From contig NZ_CP035491.1 in the NCBI RefSeq assembly GCF_004135405.1, forward strand, positions 558,001 through 622,000: a stretch of DNA of 64,000 bases, read 5' to 3'. Within the stretch, counting starts at the first letter, position 1. The number at the start of each line of letters is the position of its first letter. Under the pieces are notes generated by a model. That model was not told the DNA's origin and did no database searches. It saw only the letters and a list, made by a program, of their open reading frames with translations. Source of the stretch: Agromyces protaetiae (lineage in GTDB: Bacteria > Actinomycetota > Actinomycetes > Actinomycetales > Microbacteriaceae). Both the position numbers and the translations under genes were made by a program. Positions 8,068-17,365 of this stretch are shown here, in pieces.

Positions 8068-9384
8068 GTGCACGACCCGCTCAGCTCGTTCGACCTCGTC
8101 AGTGACGAGCTCGATCAGCGCACCGAGACCGGCTACGACGTCACCGCTCAGCGGGCGGCGTTCGCGGCGACCGACCCCGACGACGTGGCGGCGCTCGAGG
8201 GCATCCTCGAGTCGCTCGAACACGCCGAGCGCGCCCCCGGGTGGGCCTACGAGGAACCCGAGTCGCTCGGCGACATCCTCGACTCCCTGCCCGTCGCCGA
8301 CTCGCCGGGGCGCCCGGGCGACGCGGAGGTCGAACGGCGCATCCACGGCGCGTGGCTCGGCCGCATCGCCGGCTGCAACCTCGGCAAGCCCGTCGAGTGG
8401 GGTCCCCACTGGACGACGACGCACCTGCGCGAATACCTCGAGCTCGCAGACGCGTGGCCGCTCCGCGACTACTTCCCTGTGCTCGACCCCATGCCCGCAC
8501 GCTTCGAGCTGCGCGAGAACTGGCCCGAGACGACCCGCGGCAACGTCGACGGCTCGGCGCGCGACGACGACATCGACTACCCGATCCTCGGCCTGCACCT
8601 GCTCGAACAGCACGGCGCCGGCCTGACGCGCAACCATGTGGCCGAATCCTGGCTGACCCTGCTGCCCTACCTGCAGGTCTACACGGCCGAGCGCGCCGCC
8701 TACACGAACCTCATCAACAACGTGCCGATCGAGCGCGTCGCGACCGTGCGCAACCCCTACCGCGAGTGGATCGGCGCGCTCATCCGCGGCGACGTGTTCG
8801 GCTGGACGAACCCGGGAGACCCGCGCGCCGCCGCCGCCCTCGCCTACGAGGACGCGTCGCTCTCGCACGTCGCGAACGGCGTCTACGGCGAGATCTGGGC
8901 CGCGGCGATCACCTCGTGCGCCTTCGGCGCGGCGACCGTCGAAGAGGCCTTCGAGGCCTCGCTCGACCACGTGCCGCCGCGCTCGCGCCTCGCCGAGGCC
9001 CTGCGTGACGTGCAACGCATGCACCGCGACGGCCTCACGTGGGAGCAGGCGATCGAGGCGATCCAGCTGCGCTACGGCCGCTACAGCTGGGTGCACACGA
9101 TCAACAATGCGGCGATCATCGCGGCCGGCCTCCTGTGGGGCGAGGGCGACTACGCCGCGACCGTCGGGCTCACCGTGCAGGGCGGCTGGGACACCGACTC
9201 GAACGGCGCGACGGCCGGCTCGGTCGCGGGCATCGTGCTCGGAGCCGACCGCCTCCCGGCGAACTTCATCGAGCCGCTCCACGACCGCACGCGCTCCGCG
9301 CTGTTCGGCTTCGACCACTCGCGCATCTCCGACCTCGCGCGCCGCACGGCCGTGCTCGCGCGGGCCGGGGCGGCGGTCGGCTGA
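8068..9384 (+). CDS. ADP-ribosylglycohydrolase-fold hydrolase
   Basis: A 438-residue protein of the DraG/ARH fold. A ~90-residue leader precedes the core, which opens with IHGAWLGRIAGCNLGKPVE. The acidic metal-ligand cluster SARDDDIDYPILGLHLLE and the second metal motif GGWDTDSNGATAGSVAGIVLG are intact, so a di-metal (Mg) hydrolase of N- or O-glycosidic bonds is expected. The GTG at 8068 follows GGGAAAGG at a good distance and defines the start. Because it shares a LacI-type operator with a ribokinase-like gene and sits in a sugar-transport locus, I infer that it cleaves an imported ribosyl-type glycoside, not ADP-ribosylated protein. This is unproven. Confidence 0.85.
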   Translation: MHDPLSSFDLVSDELDQRTETGYDVTAQRAAFAATDPDDVAALEGILESLEHAERAPGWAYEEPESLGDILDSLPVADSPGRPGDAEVERRIHGAWLGRIAGCNLGKPVEWGPHWTTTHLREYLELADAWPLRDYFPVLDPMPARFELRENWPETTRGNVDGSARDDDIDYPILGLHLLEQHGAGLTRNHVAESWLTLLPYLQVYTAERAAYTNLINNVPIERVATVRNPYREWIGALIRGDVFGWTNPGDPRAAAALAYEDASLSHVANGVYGEIWAAAITSCAFGAATVEEAFEASLDHVPPRSRLAEALRDVQRMHRDGLTWEQAIEAIQLRYGRYSWVHTINNAAIIAAGLLWGEGDYAATVGLTVQGGWDTDSNGATAGSVAGIVLGADRLPANFIEPLHDRTRSALFGFDHSRISDLARRTAVLARAGAAVG

Positions 9385-9398
9385 CCTCCCGAGACGAA

Positions 9399-9432
9399 GA
9401 AGGGGGCGGATGCTTCGGCATCCGCCCCCTTC
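9399..9432. terminator. Bidirectional terminator with TTCG tetraloop
   Basis: Perfect 15-nt arms (GAAGGGGGCGGATGC and its complement) enclose a TTCG loop, an exceptionally stable hairpin. It lies between the convergent ADP-ribosylglycohydrolase and ThuA genes. The arm contains the GGATGC word that recurs across the window. Confidence 0.88.
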
Positions 9433-9468
9433 GCGTCGGTCAGGTGGCACCACGTGCGACGCGCCCGC

Positions 9469-10245
9469 TCAGGCGCCCGCGAACCAGCCCTCGGCGGGGT
9501 TCTCGACGGGCACGACCGCACGCGGCACGTCGGGCTGGGCGACCCAGCGCACGCCGTTGGCGAGCACATCGCCGATCTCGGCCTGCCGGTAGACGGGGTA
9601 CTCCTGGTCGCCCGGGCTGAAGTAGAAGATGCGCCCGCGCCCACGCGTCCACGTCGCCCCCGAACGGAACACCTCACCGCCCGCGAACGAGCTCACGAAG
9701 ACGAGGTCGTCGGGCTTCGGGATGTCGAACTGCTCGCCGTACATCTCTTGGGCCGGGATCACGATCGGCGACGGGATGCCCCGCGCGATGGGGTGGGTCG
9801 GGTCGACCGTCCACACCAGCTCGCGCTCGCCCGCGTTGCGCCAGCGCAGGTTGCACGTCGTGCCCATGAGCGCACGGAACGGCTTCGAGTGGTGGCCCGA
9901 GTGCAGCACGACGAACCCCATGCCCGCGAGGACATGCCGCTGCACGCGTGCGACGACTTCGTCGCTCACCTCGTCGTGCGCGACGTGCCCCCACCAGAGG
10001 AGCACGTCGGTCTGCTCGAGCACCGACTCGACGAGCCCGTGCTCGGGGTCGGCGAGCGTCGCGGTCGCGATGCGCGCGCCCGGCAGTCGCGCCTCGAGGG
10101 CGTCGGCGATCGCGCCGTGGATGCCTTGGGGGTAGTCCCGCTCCATCGTCGGCGGCTCGTTGCGGCGCTCGTGCACGCCTTCGTTCCAGACGAGCACGCG
10201 CAACGCGCCGCCGTCGTTCGACACCGACGCCGGGGCATCCGTCAT
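9469..10245 (-). CDS. ThuA-domain protein (trehalose-utilisation family)
   Basis: A 258-residue ThuA protein with a class I glutamine-amidotransferase-like fold. Visible marks are [11 protein letters not shown] at the start, [33 protein letters not shown] and the C-terminal [15 protein letters not shown]. ThuA proteins take part in disaccharide or keto-sugar catabolism in rhizobia, but their exact reaction is not settled. The ATG overlaps the stop of the preceding isomerase gene (ATGA), so the protein is translationally coupled. It is the last gene of the importer operon and is followed by a TTCG-loop terminator. Confidence 0.85.
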   Translation of the reverse strand: MTDAPASVSNDGGALRVLVWNEGVHERRNEPPTMERDYPQGIHGAIADALEARLPGARIATATLADPEHGLVESVLEQTDVLLWWGHVAHDEVSDEVVARVQRHVLAGMGFVVLHSGHHSKPFRALMGTTCNLRWRNAGERELVWTVDPTHPIARGIPSPIVIPAQEMYGEQFDIPKPDDLVFVSSFAGGEVFRSGATWTRGRGRIFYFSPGDQEYPVYRQAEIGDVLANGVRWVAQPDVPRAVVPVENPAEGWFAGA

Positions 10246-11054
10246 GAGCTCTTCCTTCCTCCGTGCGCGAAGAGCGCCGAGACCTTCGGCAGCACCTCCG
10301 CCGGCGGGCCGCTCAGTCCGCACTCCATCGTCACCCAGCCGTCGTAGCCGATGTCTGCGAGCGCCTCGATCGTCTCGGCCCAGTCGTAGTGGCCGGCGCC
10401 GGGCTCGAGGCGGTTGCTGTCGCCGAGCTGGACGTGCCTGATGTGCGCGCCCGCGGCCCGGATCGCGGCGCCGACGTCGGACTCCTCGATCGACATGTGG
10501 AAGGTGTCGGCGCAGACGCCCGCGCCGGCCGAGCCGGCCTCTTCGATGATCGAGACGGCGTCGGCGAGCCGGTTGACCATGAAGTCCTCGAAGCGGTTGA
10601 GCGGTTCGAGGAGGATCGAGACGCCTTCGGATGCCGCGTGGTCGCCCAGTTCGGCCACGGCCTCGACGAGGATCGCCCGCGACTCGTCGTCGGGCCGCGG
10701 CGGCGTGAAGGGCGGCAGGTGGCGGCTGAACTGGCCGAACGCGTTCGGGGTCACGACGCCCACACCGCCCGCGGCGGCGACGCCCGTGAGCATGAGCTTC
10801 AACTGCTCGCGCGCGTCGCGACGGAGGTCGTCGCTCCAGTCGGCGATGAAGTGGTCCATGACGACGGTCGCGCCGACGAGCACGACGCCCGCGCGGCGCG
10901 CCTCGGCGATCTCGTCGGCGCGGCGCGCGAACTCGCCGTCGCCCCGCCCGAGCAGCTCGACGCCGTCGAAGCCGACGGACCGCGCGAACTCGTACTTCTC
11001 GACGAGGGTATCGCCGTCGAGCAAGTGCTCCTGGGCCGCGAGGCGGAGGGTCAT
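10242..11054 (-). CDS. Sugar phosphate isomerase/epimerase (xylose-isomerase-like TIM barrel)
   Basis: A 270-residue AP-endonuclease-2/xylose-isomerase-like TIM barrel. Predicted metal ligands are the Glu in [11 protein letters not shown], the Asp-His pair in [11 protein letters not shown], the HVQLGDSNR strand and the last Glu in [10 protein letters not shown]. This arrangement is seen in hydroxypyruvate isomerases, tagatose epimerases and IolE/IolI-type enzymes. It overlaps both neighbours by 4 bp (ATGA), in the order dehydrogenase, isomerase, ThuA. Together they look like an oxidise-then-isomerise route for the imported sugar. The exact substrate is unknown. Confidence 0.85.
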   Translation of the reverse strand: MTLRLAAQEHLLDGDTLVEKYEFARSVGFDGVELLGRGDGEFARRADEIAEARRAGVVLVGATVVMDHFIADWSDDLRRDAREQLKLMLTGVAAAGGVGVVTPNAFGQFSRHLPPFTPPRPDDESRAILVEAVAELGDHAASEGVSILLEPLNRFEDFMVNRLADAVSIIEEAGSAGAGVCADTFHMSIEESDVGAAIRAAGAHIRHVQLGDSNRLEPGAGHYDWAETIEALADIGYDGWVTMECGLSGPPAEVLPKVSALFAHGGRKSS

Positions 11055-12115
11055 GCCGCGCCCCTGACCGCCTCGACGTCGTCGAACCCGAGCACGACCT
11101 GGAGGGCGTCGGCGGGTCGTTCGGCGAGCAGCTCGTAGGCGGCGGATGCCTCGGCCACGGGCAGACGGTGCGTGACGAGCTCTCCGACCCGCAGCCGCCC
11201 CGACGAGGCGAGGTCGATCGCGGCGCGGGCGAGCCGGTGCCCGTTCCAGCGGTGCTGGAGCGCGGGGGCGACGCCCGAGATCTGCGAGCCGACGATCTGC
11301 ACGCGGTTGTGGTGGAACTCCTCGCCGAGCCGGAGTCCGGCGGCTTCGCCCTGGAAGAACCCGGCCGCGCACACGCGCGAGCTGTAGGCGACGGCCCGAA
11401 CTGCCTCGTGGAGCGCCCGCGCGCTGCCCGAGATCTCGAGACAGGCGTCGGCGCCGAGCCCGCCCGTGAGCCTGCGGATCTCGGCCGAGACATCCACCGC
11501 TCCCGGATCGAGCACGACCTCGGCGCCGAGCTCGCCCGCGAGTTCGCGCCGGGCGGCGATGCCGTCGACGCCGATGACGCGCGCGCCGTTCAGCCTCGCG
11601 AACTGCGCGACGAGCTGGCCCGGCACGCCGAGCCCGAAGACCGCGACCGTCTCGCCGACGTGGATGTCGGCGTCGAGCACGACGTTGAGGGCGATCGCGC
11701 CGATCTGCGAGAACACGCCCACGATCGGATCGACATCGGCCGACAGGATGCGCGCGGCCGCATGCGATCCGTCGAGGACCACCTCGGAGCGGTGGCCCCA
11801 GGTGCCCCACACCCGGTCGCCCTCGCGCACGCCCTCGACTTCGCCGCCGACTTCGACGACCGTGCCGACCTCTTCGTAGCCCCACCCGACGACCGGGTAG
11901 TCGAATGTGCTCGACCCCTCGACGAAGAGGCGCGAGTCCTCTTGCCACTGCCGGTTGAGGTACGGGTTCGATCCGCGGTACGCGGTGAGCTCGGTGCCTG
12001 CGGAGATGCCCGAGAACTCGGTGCGCACGCGCACCTGGTCGGGGCGGAGCGCCTTCGACGGCTCGTCGACGACGTCGACGACTCCGGGCGCGGTGAACTG
12101 GACGACGACTCCCAT
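11051..12115 (-). CDS. Zinc-type medium-chain dehydrogenase/reductase
   Basis: A 354-residue MDR-superfamily oxidoreductase. The N-terminal GroES-like domain contains [14 protein letters not shown] and [16 protein letters not shown]. The Rossmann domain carries [28 protein letters not shown]. The catalytic-zinc Cys and the four-Cys structural-zinc loop of classic alcohol dehydrogenases are not apparent, as in the sugar-associated bi-domain subgroup. It probably oxidises a sugar or polyol hydroxyl with NAD(P). The RBS AAGGAAA precedes the ATG. It sits 40 bp after the permease gene and overlaps the isomerase gene by 4 bp. Confidence 0.85.
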   Translation of the reverse strand: MGVVVQFTAPGVVDVVDEPSKALRPDQVRVRTEFSGISAGTELTAYRGSNPYLNRQWQEDSRLFVEGSSTFDYPVVGWGYEEVGTVVEVGGEVEGVREGDRVWGTWGHRSEVVLDGSHAAARILSADVDPIVGVFSQIGAIALNVVLDADIHVGETVAVFGLGVPGQLVAQFARLNGARVIGVDGIAARRELAGELGAEVVLDPGAVDVSAEIRRLTGGLGADACLEISGSARALHEAVRAVAYSSRVCAAGFFQGEAAGLRLGEEFHHNRVQIVGSQISGVAPALQHRWNGHRLARAAIDLASSGRLRVGELVTHRLPVAEASAAYELLAERPADALQVVLGFDDVEAVRGAA

Positions 12116-12155
12116 GGTTTCCTTCCGCGGTCTTCCGCGACCGCTGTCGTGTGGA

Positions 12156-13085
12156 CTATCCCTTGACGGCGCCCGCGAGGAACCCCTGCGTGACCTGTCG
12201 CTGCAGGACGAGGAACACGAGGAGGACCGGCAGGATCGTGATGAGCGTGCCCGCCGCCATCGGCCCGATGTCGATCGCGCGACCGGCGGTGAACATGTAG
12301 AGGCCCGTCGTGAGCGGGCGCAGCTCGCCGCCGGGCAGGTACAGCAGTGGAATGAGGAACTCGTTCCACGTGTAGAGGAACATGAAGACGGCGAGCGCGA
12401 GCATGCCGGGCCGCACGAGCGGCAGCATCACCCGCCAGAAGATGCCGAACTCGGAGCATCCGTCGACTCGCGCCGCCTGCTCGAGCTCGGACGGCAGGTT
12501 CAGGAAGAACGAGCGCATGAAGAACGTGCCGAACGCGAGCCCTCCGGTCGTCATGACGAGGATGACCCCCAGGAGGGTGTCGAGCAGGCCGATCGTCTTG
12601 AGCTCGAAGTAGAGCGGGATCATGTAGGTGAAGAACGGGACGAGGAGCCCCAGCATGATGAGCGAGAAGAGCACCCCGCGGCCCCAGAACTGCAGGCGGG
12701 CGAACGCGTAGCCCGCGGCGGTGGAGAGCAGGACGACGAGGATCGTCGTCGGCACCGACAGCAGCACCGAGTTCCACGCGTACTCGCCGAACCGACCGAC
12801 CGTCCATGCCGTCGCGAGGTTCTCGAACGAGAAGCTCGAGAAGAGGCCGAACGGGTTGACCCGCACGTCGGCCGGCGTCTTCAACGCCGTCGAGACGATG
12901 AGCAGCACGGGGAACGCCGTGAAGAGCGCGAGCACCGTGAGCACGGTGTGCCGACCGAGGGACTCGGCGAGCGATCTGCCCGACTTGCGGCGGCCCGCGA
13001 CGGGCTCTCTCGTCACCGTCACGTGCGCCTCCCCGCCGTCGGGATCCTGCTGGCGGCCCATCGGCCGTTCCACGAGCGTAGTCAT
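12156..13085 (-). CDS. Carbohydrate ABC transporter permease (MalG type)
   Basis: A 309-residue CUT1-family permease. A ~35-residue cytoplasmic leader precedes six predicted helices. The ATPase-coupling EAA loop is EQAARVDGCSEFGIFWRVMLPLVRPG with the invariant Gly (shown here split: EQAARVDGCSEF, then GIFWRVMLPLVRPG). The family-typical TWNEFLIPL and a C terminus of QGFLAGAVKG are present. The ATG at 13083-13085 was chosen because it begins 2 bp after the preceding permease stop. No ATPase gene is in the operon, so a shared MsiK-type ATPase elsewhere is likely, as is usual in actinobacteria. Confidence 0.93.
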   Translation of the reverse strand: MTTLVERPMGRQQDPDGGEAHVTVTREPVAGRRKSGRSLAESLGRHTVLTVLALFTAFPVLLIVSTALKTPADVRVNPFGLFSSFSFENLATAWTVGRFGEYAWNSVLLSVPTTILVVLLSTAAGYAFARLQFWGRGVLFSLIMLGLLVPFFTYMIPLYFELKTIGLLDTLLGVILVMTTGGLAFGTFFMRSFFLNLPSELEQAARVDGCSEFGIFWRVMLPLVRPGMLALAVFMFLYTWNEFLIPLLYLPGGELRPLTTGLYMFTAGRAIDIGPMAAGTLITILPVLLVFLVLQRQVTQGFLAGAVKG

Positions 13086-13087
13086 CC

Positions 13088-14002
13088 CTAGGCCCCTTCG
13101 AGTGAGAGCCTGCGCTGCAGGCGGTTGAGGGCGATCGCGAACGGGATCGACAGCGCCGTGATGAGGAGCGCGATCGTCGTCGCGTATCCGATGCGGTTGA
13201 GCGTGAACGCGTTCTGGTAGGCGTAGATGCCGAGCACGTTCGTCGAGTTCGCCGGACCGCCCGCCGTCATGACGTAGATGATGTCGAAGACGCCGAACCC
13301 GCTGATGAGGGTGAGGGTCACGACCATGAGGAACACGGGCATGATCTGCGGGAGCACGACGTACCAGCTGCGCTGCATCGCGTTGGCGCCGTCGATGCGC
13401 GCGGCGTCGACGAGTTCGGGATCGACGTTGCCGAGCGCCGACAGAAAGACCACGACACAGAACCCCGTGACGGCCCAGATGGCGGTGACGAGCACGGCGT
13501 AGAGGGCGATGCCCGGTTCGCCGAGCCATCCGTGCCGGAGCGCGCCGAGGCCGACCGCCTCGAGCGTCTGGTTGAGCCAGCCGCTGCGCGGCGAGTAGAT
13601 CCAGCCCCACACGACCGCGATCGCGACGCCGGGGAGCACATACGGGAAGAAGAACACGAGTCGGTAGACGACGCTGCCGCGCTTGACGCCCGAGAGCAGC
13701 ACCGCGATGCCGAACCCGATCGCGACCGGCCCGATCGTGCCGAAGAAGATCCAGACGAGGTTGTTGCCGAGCGCGTGCCAGACCTCGGGGTCGTTGAACA
13801 TCTCGACGAAGTTGCCGAAGCCGACGAACGTCGGGTTCTCGCTGATGCCGTCGTAGTCGACGAACGAGTAGAAGAACGCGGTGACGAGCGGGATGAGGAA
13901 GAAGACGACCGTGAGCGCGAGCGTCGGGAGGACGAGCAGGAGGCCGAGCCGGGCCTGGGCCCGGCGGGTGACCGCCGGGCCCAGAGAGATCGCGGATGTC
14001 AC
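13088..14002 (-). CDS. Carbohydrate ABC transporter permease (MalF type)
   Basis: A 304-residue CUT1 permease with six helices and an EAA loop (ELVDAARIDGANAMQRSWYV, then VLPQIMP). It partners the MalG-type permease immediately downstream. The GTG at 14000-14002 overlaps the stop of the binding-protein gene (GTGA), which fixes the start and implies coupled translation. The cytoplasmic N terminus ends before the first helix, LGLLLVLPTLALTVVFFLIP. Confidence 0.93.
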   Translation of the reverse strand: MTSAISLGPAVTRRAQARLGLLLVLPTLALTVVFFLIPLVTAFFYSFVDYDGISENPTFVGFGNFVEMFNDPEVWHALGNNLVWIFFGTIGPVAIGFGIAVLLSGVKRGSVVYRLVFFFPYVLPGVAIAVVWGWIYSPRSGWLNQTLEAVGLGALRHGWLGEPGIALYAVLVTAIWAVTGFCVVVFLSALGNVDPELVDAARIDGANAMQRSWYVVLPQIMPVFLMVVTLTLISGFGVFDIIYVMTAGGPANSTNVLGIYAYQNAFTLNRIGYATTIALLITALSIPFAIALNRLQRRLSLEGA

Positions 14003-15267
14003 TTGCCCGCCTCTGCGTCGATCGCCGCCTGCAGATCCTTCACGAAGTCGGCCGACGACTGGGTGCCCGTGAGCACCGCCTGGATGCCCGGGTAGAGCAC
14101 GTCGTTGAACGACGCCGGCATGCGGACGTCGATGTTGAGGCCGAACTCGCCGTCGCCGGAGGCGACGCCCGCGGCGTCGGCGAGGATGCCCTGGAAGAGC
14201 GGCGAGATGTCGGCGCCCGAGGCGTCGACGGGGTACGCCGGGATCGTCTGCAGGTTTTCGATCTGCCAGAGTCCGCGCTCCTCGGACTGCAGGTAGTCGA
14301 GGAACTTCACCGCGAGCTCGGGCTTCTTCGTGTTGGCCGAGACGAACGTGCCCGAGCCGAGGCCCGCGCTGAAGATCGCCTGCCGCTCGGTCGCGGGGTA
14401 CGGGAAGAACCCGACCTCGAAGTCGGCGTTGGCCGACAGGTCTTGGACCATCCACGTGCCCGTCGGGAGCATCGCGGCCTCGCCCGCGTAGAACATCGAG
14501 AGGGCGTCGTCGTAGCTGAGCGCCGTCGGGAACTCGGGGTAGAACGGCAGGAACTCCTGGAACGTCCGCTCAACCGTGGCGACGGTCTCGGGCGTGTCGA
14601 TGGGCTGGGTGCCGTCGACGATCGCCGCGACCGCGTCGCCGCCGAGCTCGCTCGAGAGCGACATGCTGAACGAGTGGCTGCCGTTCCACTGGTCGAGCGC
14701 GCCGAAGGCGAACGGCACGATGTCGTCGTCGAGGAGCGACTTCGAGGCATCCTCGAGCTCGTCGATCGACGTCGGCACCTCGAGGCCGTGCTCGGCGAAA
14801 AGGTCCTTGTTGTAGAAGACCCCGAGCTCCTCGATCTCGTTGGGGACGCCGACGATCTTGCCGTCGAACGTGACCTGGTCGATCGCGAACTGGTAGGTCT
14901 GCCAGTCGTTGTCGGCGAAGGCGTCGGTCAGGTCGTAGAGCAGACCCGCGTCGGCGAGCGCACCCGCGAAGCCGGGGCCGGGATCGTAGATGAAGACGTC
15001 GGGGCCGCTGTCGGAGCGCAGCTGCGGCACGAGCACCGACTGGAGGGTGTCGAAGGGCACGACGTCCATGTCGACCTTCACCCCGGGGTTCAGCTCTTCG
15101 AAGTGCGCGATGTCGGCCTTCACGAGGTCGAGCGTCTCGGGGTTCTCGGGCTGAACGAACAGGTACTTGAGCGTCTGCGCGTCGTCCTGCGTCGCCGGGG
15201 CGGAGCAGCCGGCCAGCAGCAGGAGCGTCGCAGCGGCTCCGGCGATCGCAACAGGGGTTCGCGACAT
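13999..15267 (-). CDS. Sugar ABC transporter substrate-binding lipoprotein (family 1)
   Basis: A 422-residue extracellular solute-binding protein. A lipoprotein signal ends in LLLLAGCS, so the mature protein is anchored at its first Cys. The fold marks of family 1 are present: HFEELNPGVKVDMDVVPF, DVFIYDPG, VPNEIEELGVFYNKDLFAEHG and MLPTGTWMVQDL. It delivers an oligosaccharide or glycoside to the two permeases downstream. A GAAGGAG ribosome site lies 8 bp before the ATG. It is the first gene of the operon and follows the LacI gene on the same strand, with its own promoter and operator between them. Confidence 0.93.
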   Translation of the reverse strand: MSRTPVAIAGAAATLLLLAGCSAPATQDDAQTLKYLFVQPENPETLDLVKADIAHFEELNPGVKVDMDVVPFDTLQSVLVPQLRSDSGPDVFIYDPGPGFAGALADAGLLYDLTDAFADNDWQTYQFAIDQVTFDGKIVGVPNEIEELGVFYNKDLFAEHGLEVPTSIDELEDASKSLLDDDIVPFAFGALDQWNGSHSFSMSLSSELGGDAVAAIVDGTQPIDTPETVATVERTFQEFLPFYPEFPTALSYDDALSMFYAGEAAMLPTGTWMVQDLSANADFEVGFFPYPATERQAIFSAGLGSGTFVSANTKKPELAVKFLDYLQSEERGLWQIENLQTIPAYPVDASGADISPLFQGILADAAGVASGDGEFGLNIDVRMPASFNDVLYPGIQAVLTGTQSSADFVKDLQAAIDAEAGK

Positions 15268-15319
15268 CGTTGACTCCTTCGTCGGGTGAGGTCGAATTCC
15301 GTCGGTTCGGGTTCGGATC

Positions 15320-15366
15320 TACAAAACGATTTGTATGAACGTATCGAGGCATCCCGCGGAGGTCAA
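15320..15366 (-). promoter_or_regulatory. Promoter and LacI-type operator of the sugar-importer operon
   Basis: On the minus strand TTGACC (15361-15366) is followed after 17 bp by TACGTT (15338-15343). The near-perfect palindrome TACAAAACGATTTGTA (15320-15335) with a central CG, the classic LacI-family operator form, follows directly. Only one symmetric pair is mismatched. Placement just downstream of the -10 box matches the arrangement at the GH13-like gene. Confidence 0.78.
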
Positions 15367-15387
15367 GGGCCGACCCCGAATCGAGAC

Positions 15388-16386
15388 CTAAGCCGAGTCC
15401 CGCACGACGATCCGGTACGGCACGACGACCTCTCGACCCGGCCCGGAGTAGACGCCGGTCATGCGCGAGAGCAGGAGCTCGCCGCACGTCCGGCCGATCT
15501 CGTCGGCGCTGTTCCGCACCGTCGTCAGGCGCGGGGTCACGATGTCGGCGGCGTCGATGTCGTCGCACCCCATGATCGCGATATCGCCCGGGATCGCAAG
15601 TCCTCGCTCGTGCGCGATGTCGATCGCGCCGAGCGCGATGAGGTCGTTCGCACAGAAGACCGCCCGCGGCGGGCGACCCGCCGCGAGGAGGCGGCGCATG
15701 CCGTCGCGGCCGCCCTCGCGCGTGAAGTCGACCGACACGACGTGACCTTCGGGTACGGCGACTCCCGCGGCCGCATACGCGTCGAGGAACCCCTGGAGAC
15801 GCGCCTCGGCGACGGGCGAGCTCGCGTTGCCGTCGATGAAGCCCACATTCCCGGGTGCCGAGCGCAGCAGATACCCGACTGCCTCCTCGGCGGCCGCACG
15901 GTCGTCGAACCGCGCGATGTCGATGGGAGCCCGGGTCTGCCCGTAGCCGAGGTTCACGACCGCGATGCCGCTCTCGGCGAGCGGCTCGAGGTCGGTGACG
16001 GGCACGTGGAACCCCATGAAGACCACCCCGTCGACTCGACGCGACATCGCCTCGTCGAGGAACGCCCGCTCGTCGCGGTCTTGTGCGTCGGTGTTGCAGA
16101 GGAGCGTCTGGTAGCCGCCGGTCCGCAGCACGTCCTGCACGCCGCGCGCGAGCGCCGGGTAGAACGGGTTCGTGATGTCGGGCAGCACGATCATCGCCGT
16201 GAACGTGCGCTGGACGCGCAGGCTCTTCGCGATCGCGTTCGGCCGATAGCCGAGGTCGCGCGCGATCTTGCGCACCCGCTCGCTCGTCGAGTCGCTCACG
16301 GGCCGATGCCCGCTGAAGACGTGCGACACGGTCGTGACGCTCACGCCTGCCTCGGCGGCGACGTCCTCGATCGTGATGCGGGTCAT
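15388..16386 (-). CDS. LacI-family transcriptional repressor
   Basis: A 332-residue LacI/GalR regulator. The N-terminal helix-turn-helix (ITIEDVAAEAGVSVTTVSHV) and hinge helix (PNAIAKSLRVQRT) precede a periplasmic-binding-protein-like effector domain (about 62-330) with ITNPFYPALARGVQDVL, FCANDLIALGAI and GCDDIDAADIVTPRLTTV. It probably binds a sugar and releases the three similar operators at 4013, 8035 and 15320. It is transcribed toward the importer operon, which begins 121 bp downstream behind one of these operators. Confidence 0.92.
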   Translation of the reverse strand: MTRITIEDVAAEAGVSVTTVSHVFSGHRPVSDSTSERVRKIARDLGYRPNAIAKSLRVQRTFTAMIVLPDITNPFYPALARGVQDVLRTGGYQTLLCNTDAQDRDERAFLDEAMSRRVDGVVFMGFHVPVTDLEPLAESGIAVVNLGYGQTRAPIDIARFDDRAAAEEAVGYLLRSAPGNVGFIDGNASSPVAEARLQGFLDAYAAAGVAVPEGHVVSVDFTREGGRDGMRRLLAAGRPPRAVFCANDLIALGAIDIAHERGLAIPGDIAIMGCDDIDAADIVTPRLTTVRNSADEIGRTCGELLLSRMTGVYSGPGREVVVPYRIVVRDSA

Positions 16387-16479
16387 CCCAGCATTATGTC
16401 AGCGGGGTCTCCGGATGCCGGAAGGCCCGGGGCGAGGCCACCCGAGCCGTCCGAGACATCCGTCATCGCGACATCCGAT

Positions 16480-17328
16480 TCAATCGACCGCGTACCGCTC
16501 GTCGAGCCACGCGATCAGATCGGCGCGCACCTCGGCCTGGTTCGTCTCGTTGAAGATCTCGTGCCGCGCGCCCTCGTAGACGATGCACTCGACGTCGACG
16601 AGCCCCGAGCGCTCGATGTACGCCTCGGCGAGGTGCTTCGCCGACTCCTCGCCGCCGAGGGAGTCTTCGGAGCCGACCATGATGAGCAGCGGCAGCTCCT
16701 TCGGAAGGTCGCGCGCAGGCTTGCCGAAGAGCCGGAGCGCGTCGATCACGCCGAAGAGCTTCACGAGCGGCACATGGGTCGTGTGCGGATCGTCCATGAA
16801 CGCGAGCGCGACGTCGCGGTCGCGGCTCAGCCACTCGACCGGCGTGCCGCCGGGGATCGCGTGCTTCTTGTTGAGATCGCCGCCGTTCATCCACCGCAGC
16901 GTGCGGTACGCGGTGCCCGTGAGCACGACGCCGTCGTAACGGTCGGCGTGCCGGTTGACGATGATCTGCCCGACGAGCGACCCCCACGAGTGCCCGAGGT
17001 AGACGAGCGGCACGTCGGGACCTTCGACCTCGCGGATGATGGCCGTGAACTGCTCGAGCGCGTCGATCGTCGCCCGCAGCCCGCCCGGCCCGAGCCGCCC
17101 CATCCGCGTGAGGTCACCTCCGTGCTGCTCGAAGCCCGTCTCGCCGTGGCCGCGGTGGTCGTCGGCCCACACCGAGTACCCGGCCGCATTGAGCGCCTCG
17201 ATGAGCAGCCCGTACCGGCCGATGTGCTCCCCCACGCCGTGTGCGAGCTGGATCACCGCGTGCGGCTCGTCGACGCGGTGCGCCTCGTAGTGGATGTGCA
17301 CGCCGTGCGCGTCGGTGAAGGTCGCCAT
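16480..17328 (-). CDS. Alpha/beta hydrolase, monoacylglycerol-lipase-like
   Basis: A 282-residue serine hydrolase of the lysophospholipase/monoglyceride-lipase group. The oxyanion-side motif VIQLAHGVGEHIGRY, the cap lead ADDHRGHGETG, the nucleophile elbow LGHSWGSL, a late Asp (GSEDSLGG) and the catalytic His (YEGARHEIFNE) are all present. There is no signal peptide, so it acts in the cytoplasm on acylglycerols or similar esters. The ATG at 17326-17328 starts the family-typical MATFTDAHGVHIHYE. It follows the transglutaminase gene by 37 bp on the same strand and may be co-transcribed. Confidence 0.88.
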   Translation of the reverse strand: MATFTDAHGVHIHYEAHRVDEPHAVIQLAHGVGEHIGRYGLLIEALNAAGYSVWADDHRGHGETGFEQHGGDLTRMGRLGPGGLRATIDALEQFTAIIREVEGPDVPLVYLGHSWGSLVGQIIVNRHADRYDGVVLTGTAYRTLRWMNGGDLNKKHAIPGGTPVEWLSRDRDVALAFMDDPHTTHVPLVKLFGVIDALRLFGKPARDLPKELPLLIMVGSEDSLGGEESAKHLAEAYIERSGLVDVECIVYEGARHEIFNETNQAEVRADLIAWLDERYAVD

Positions 17329-17365
17329 GCGCACATCATGGCAGGCCGGATGACCCGGGGCGCCG

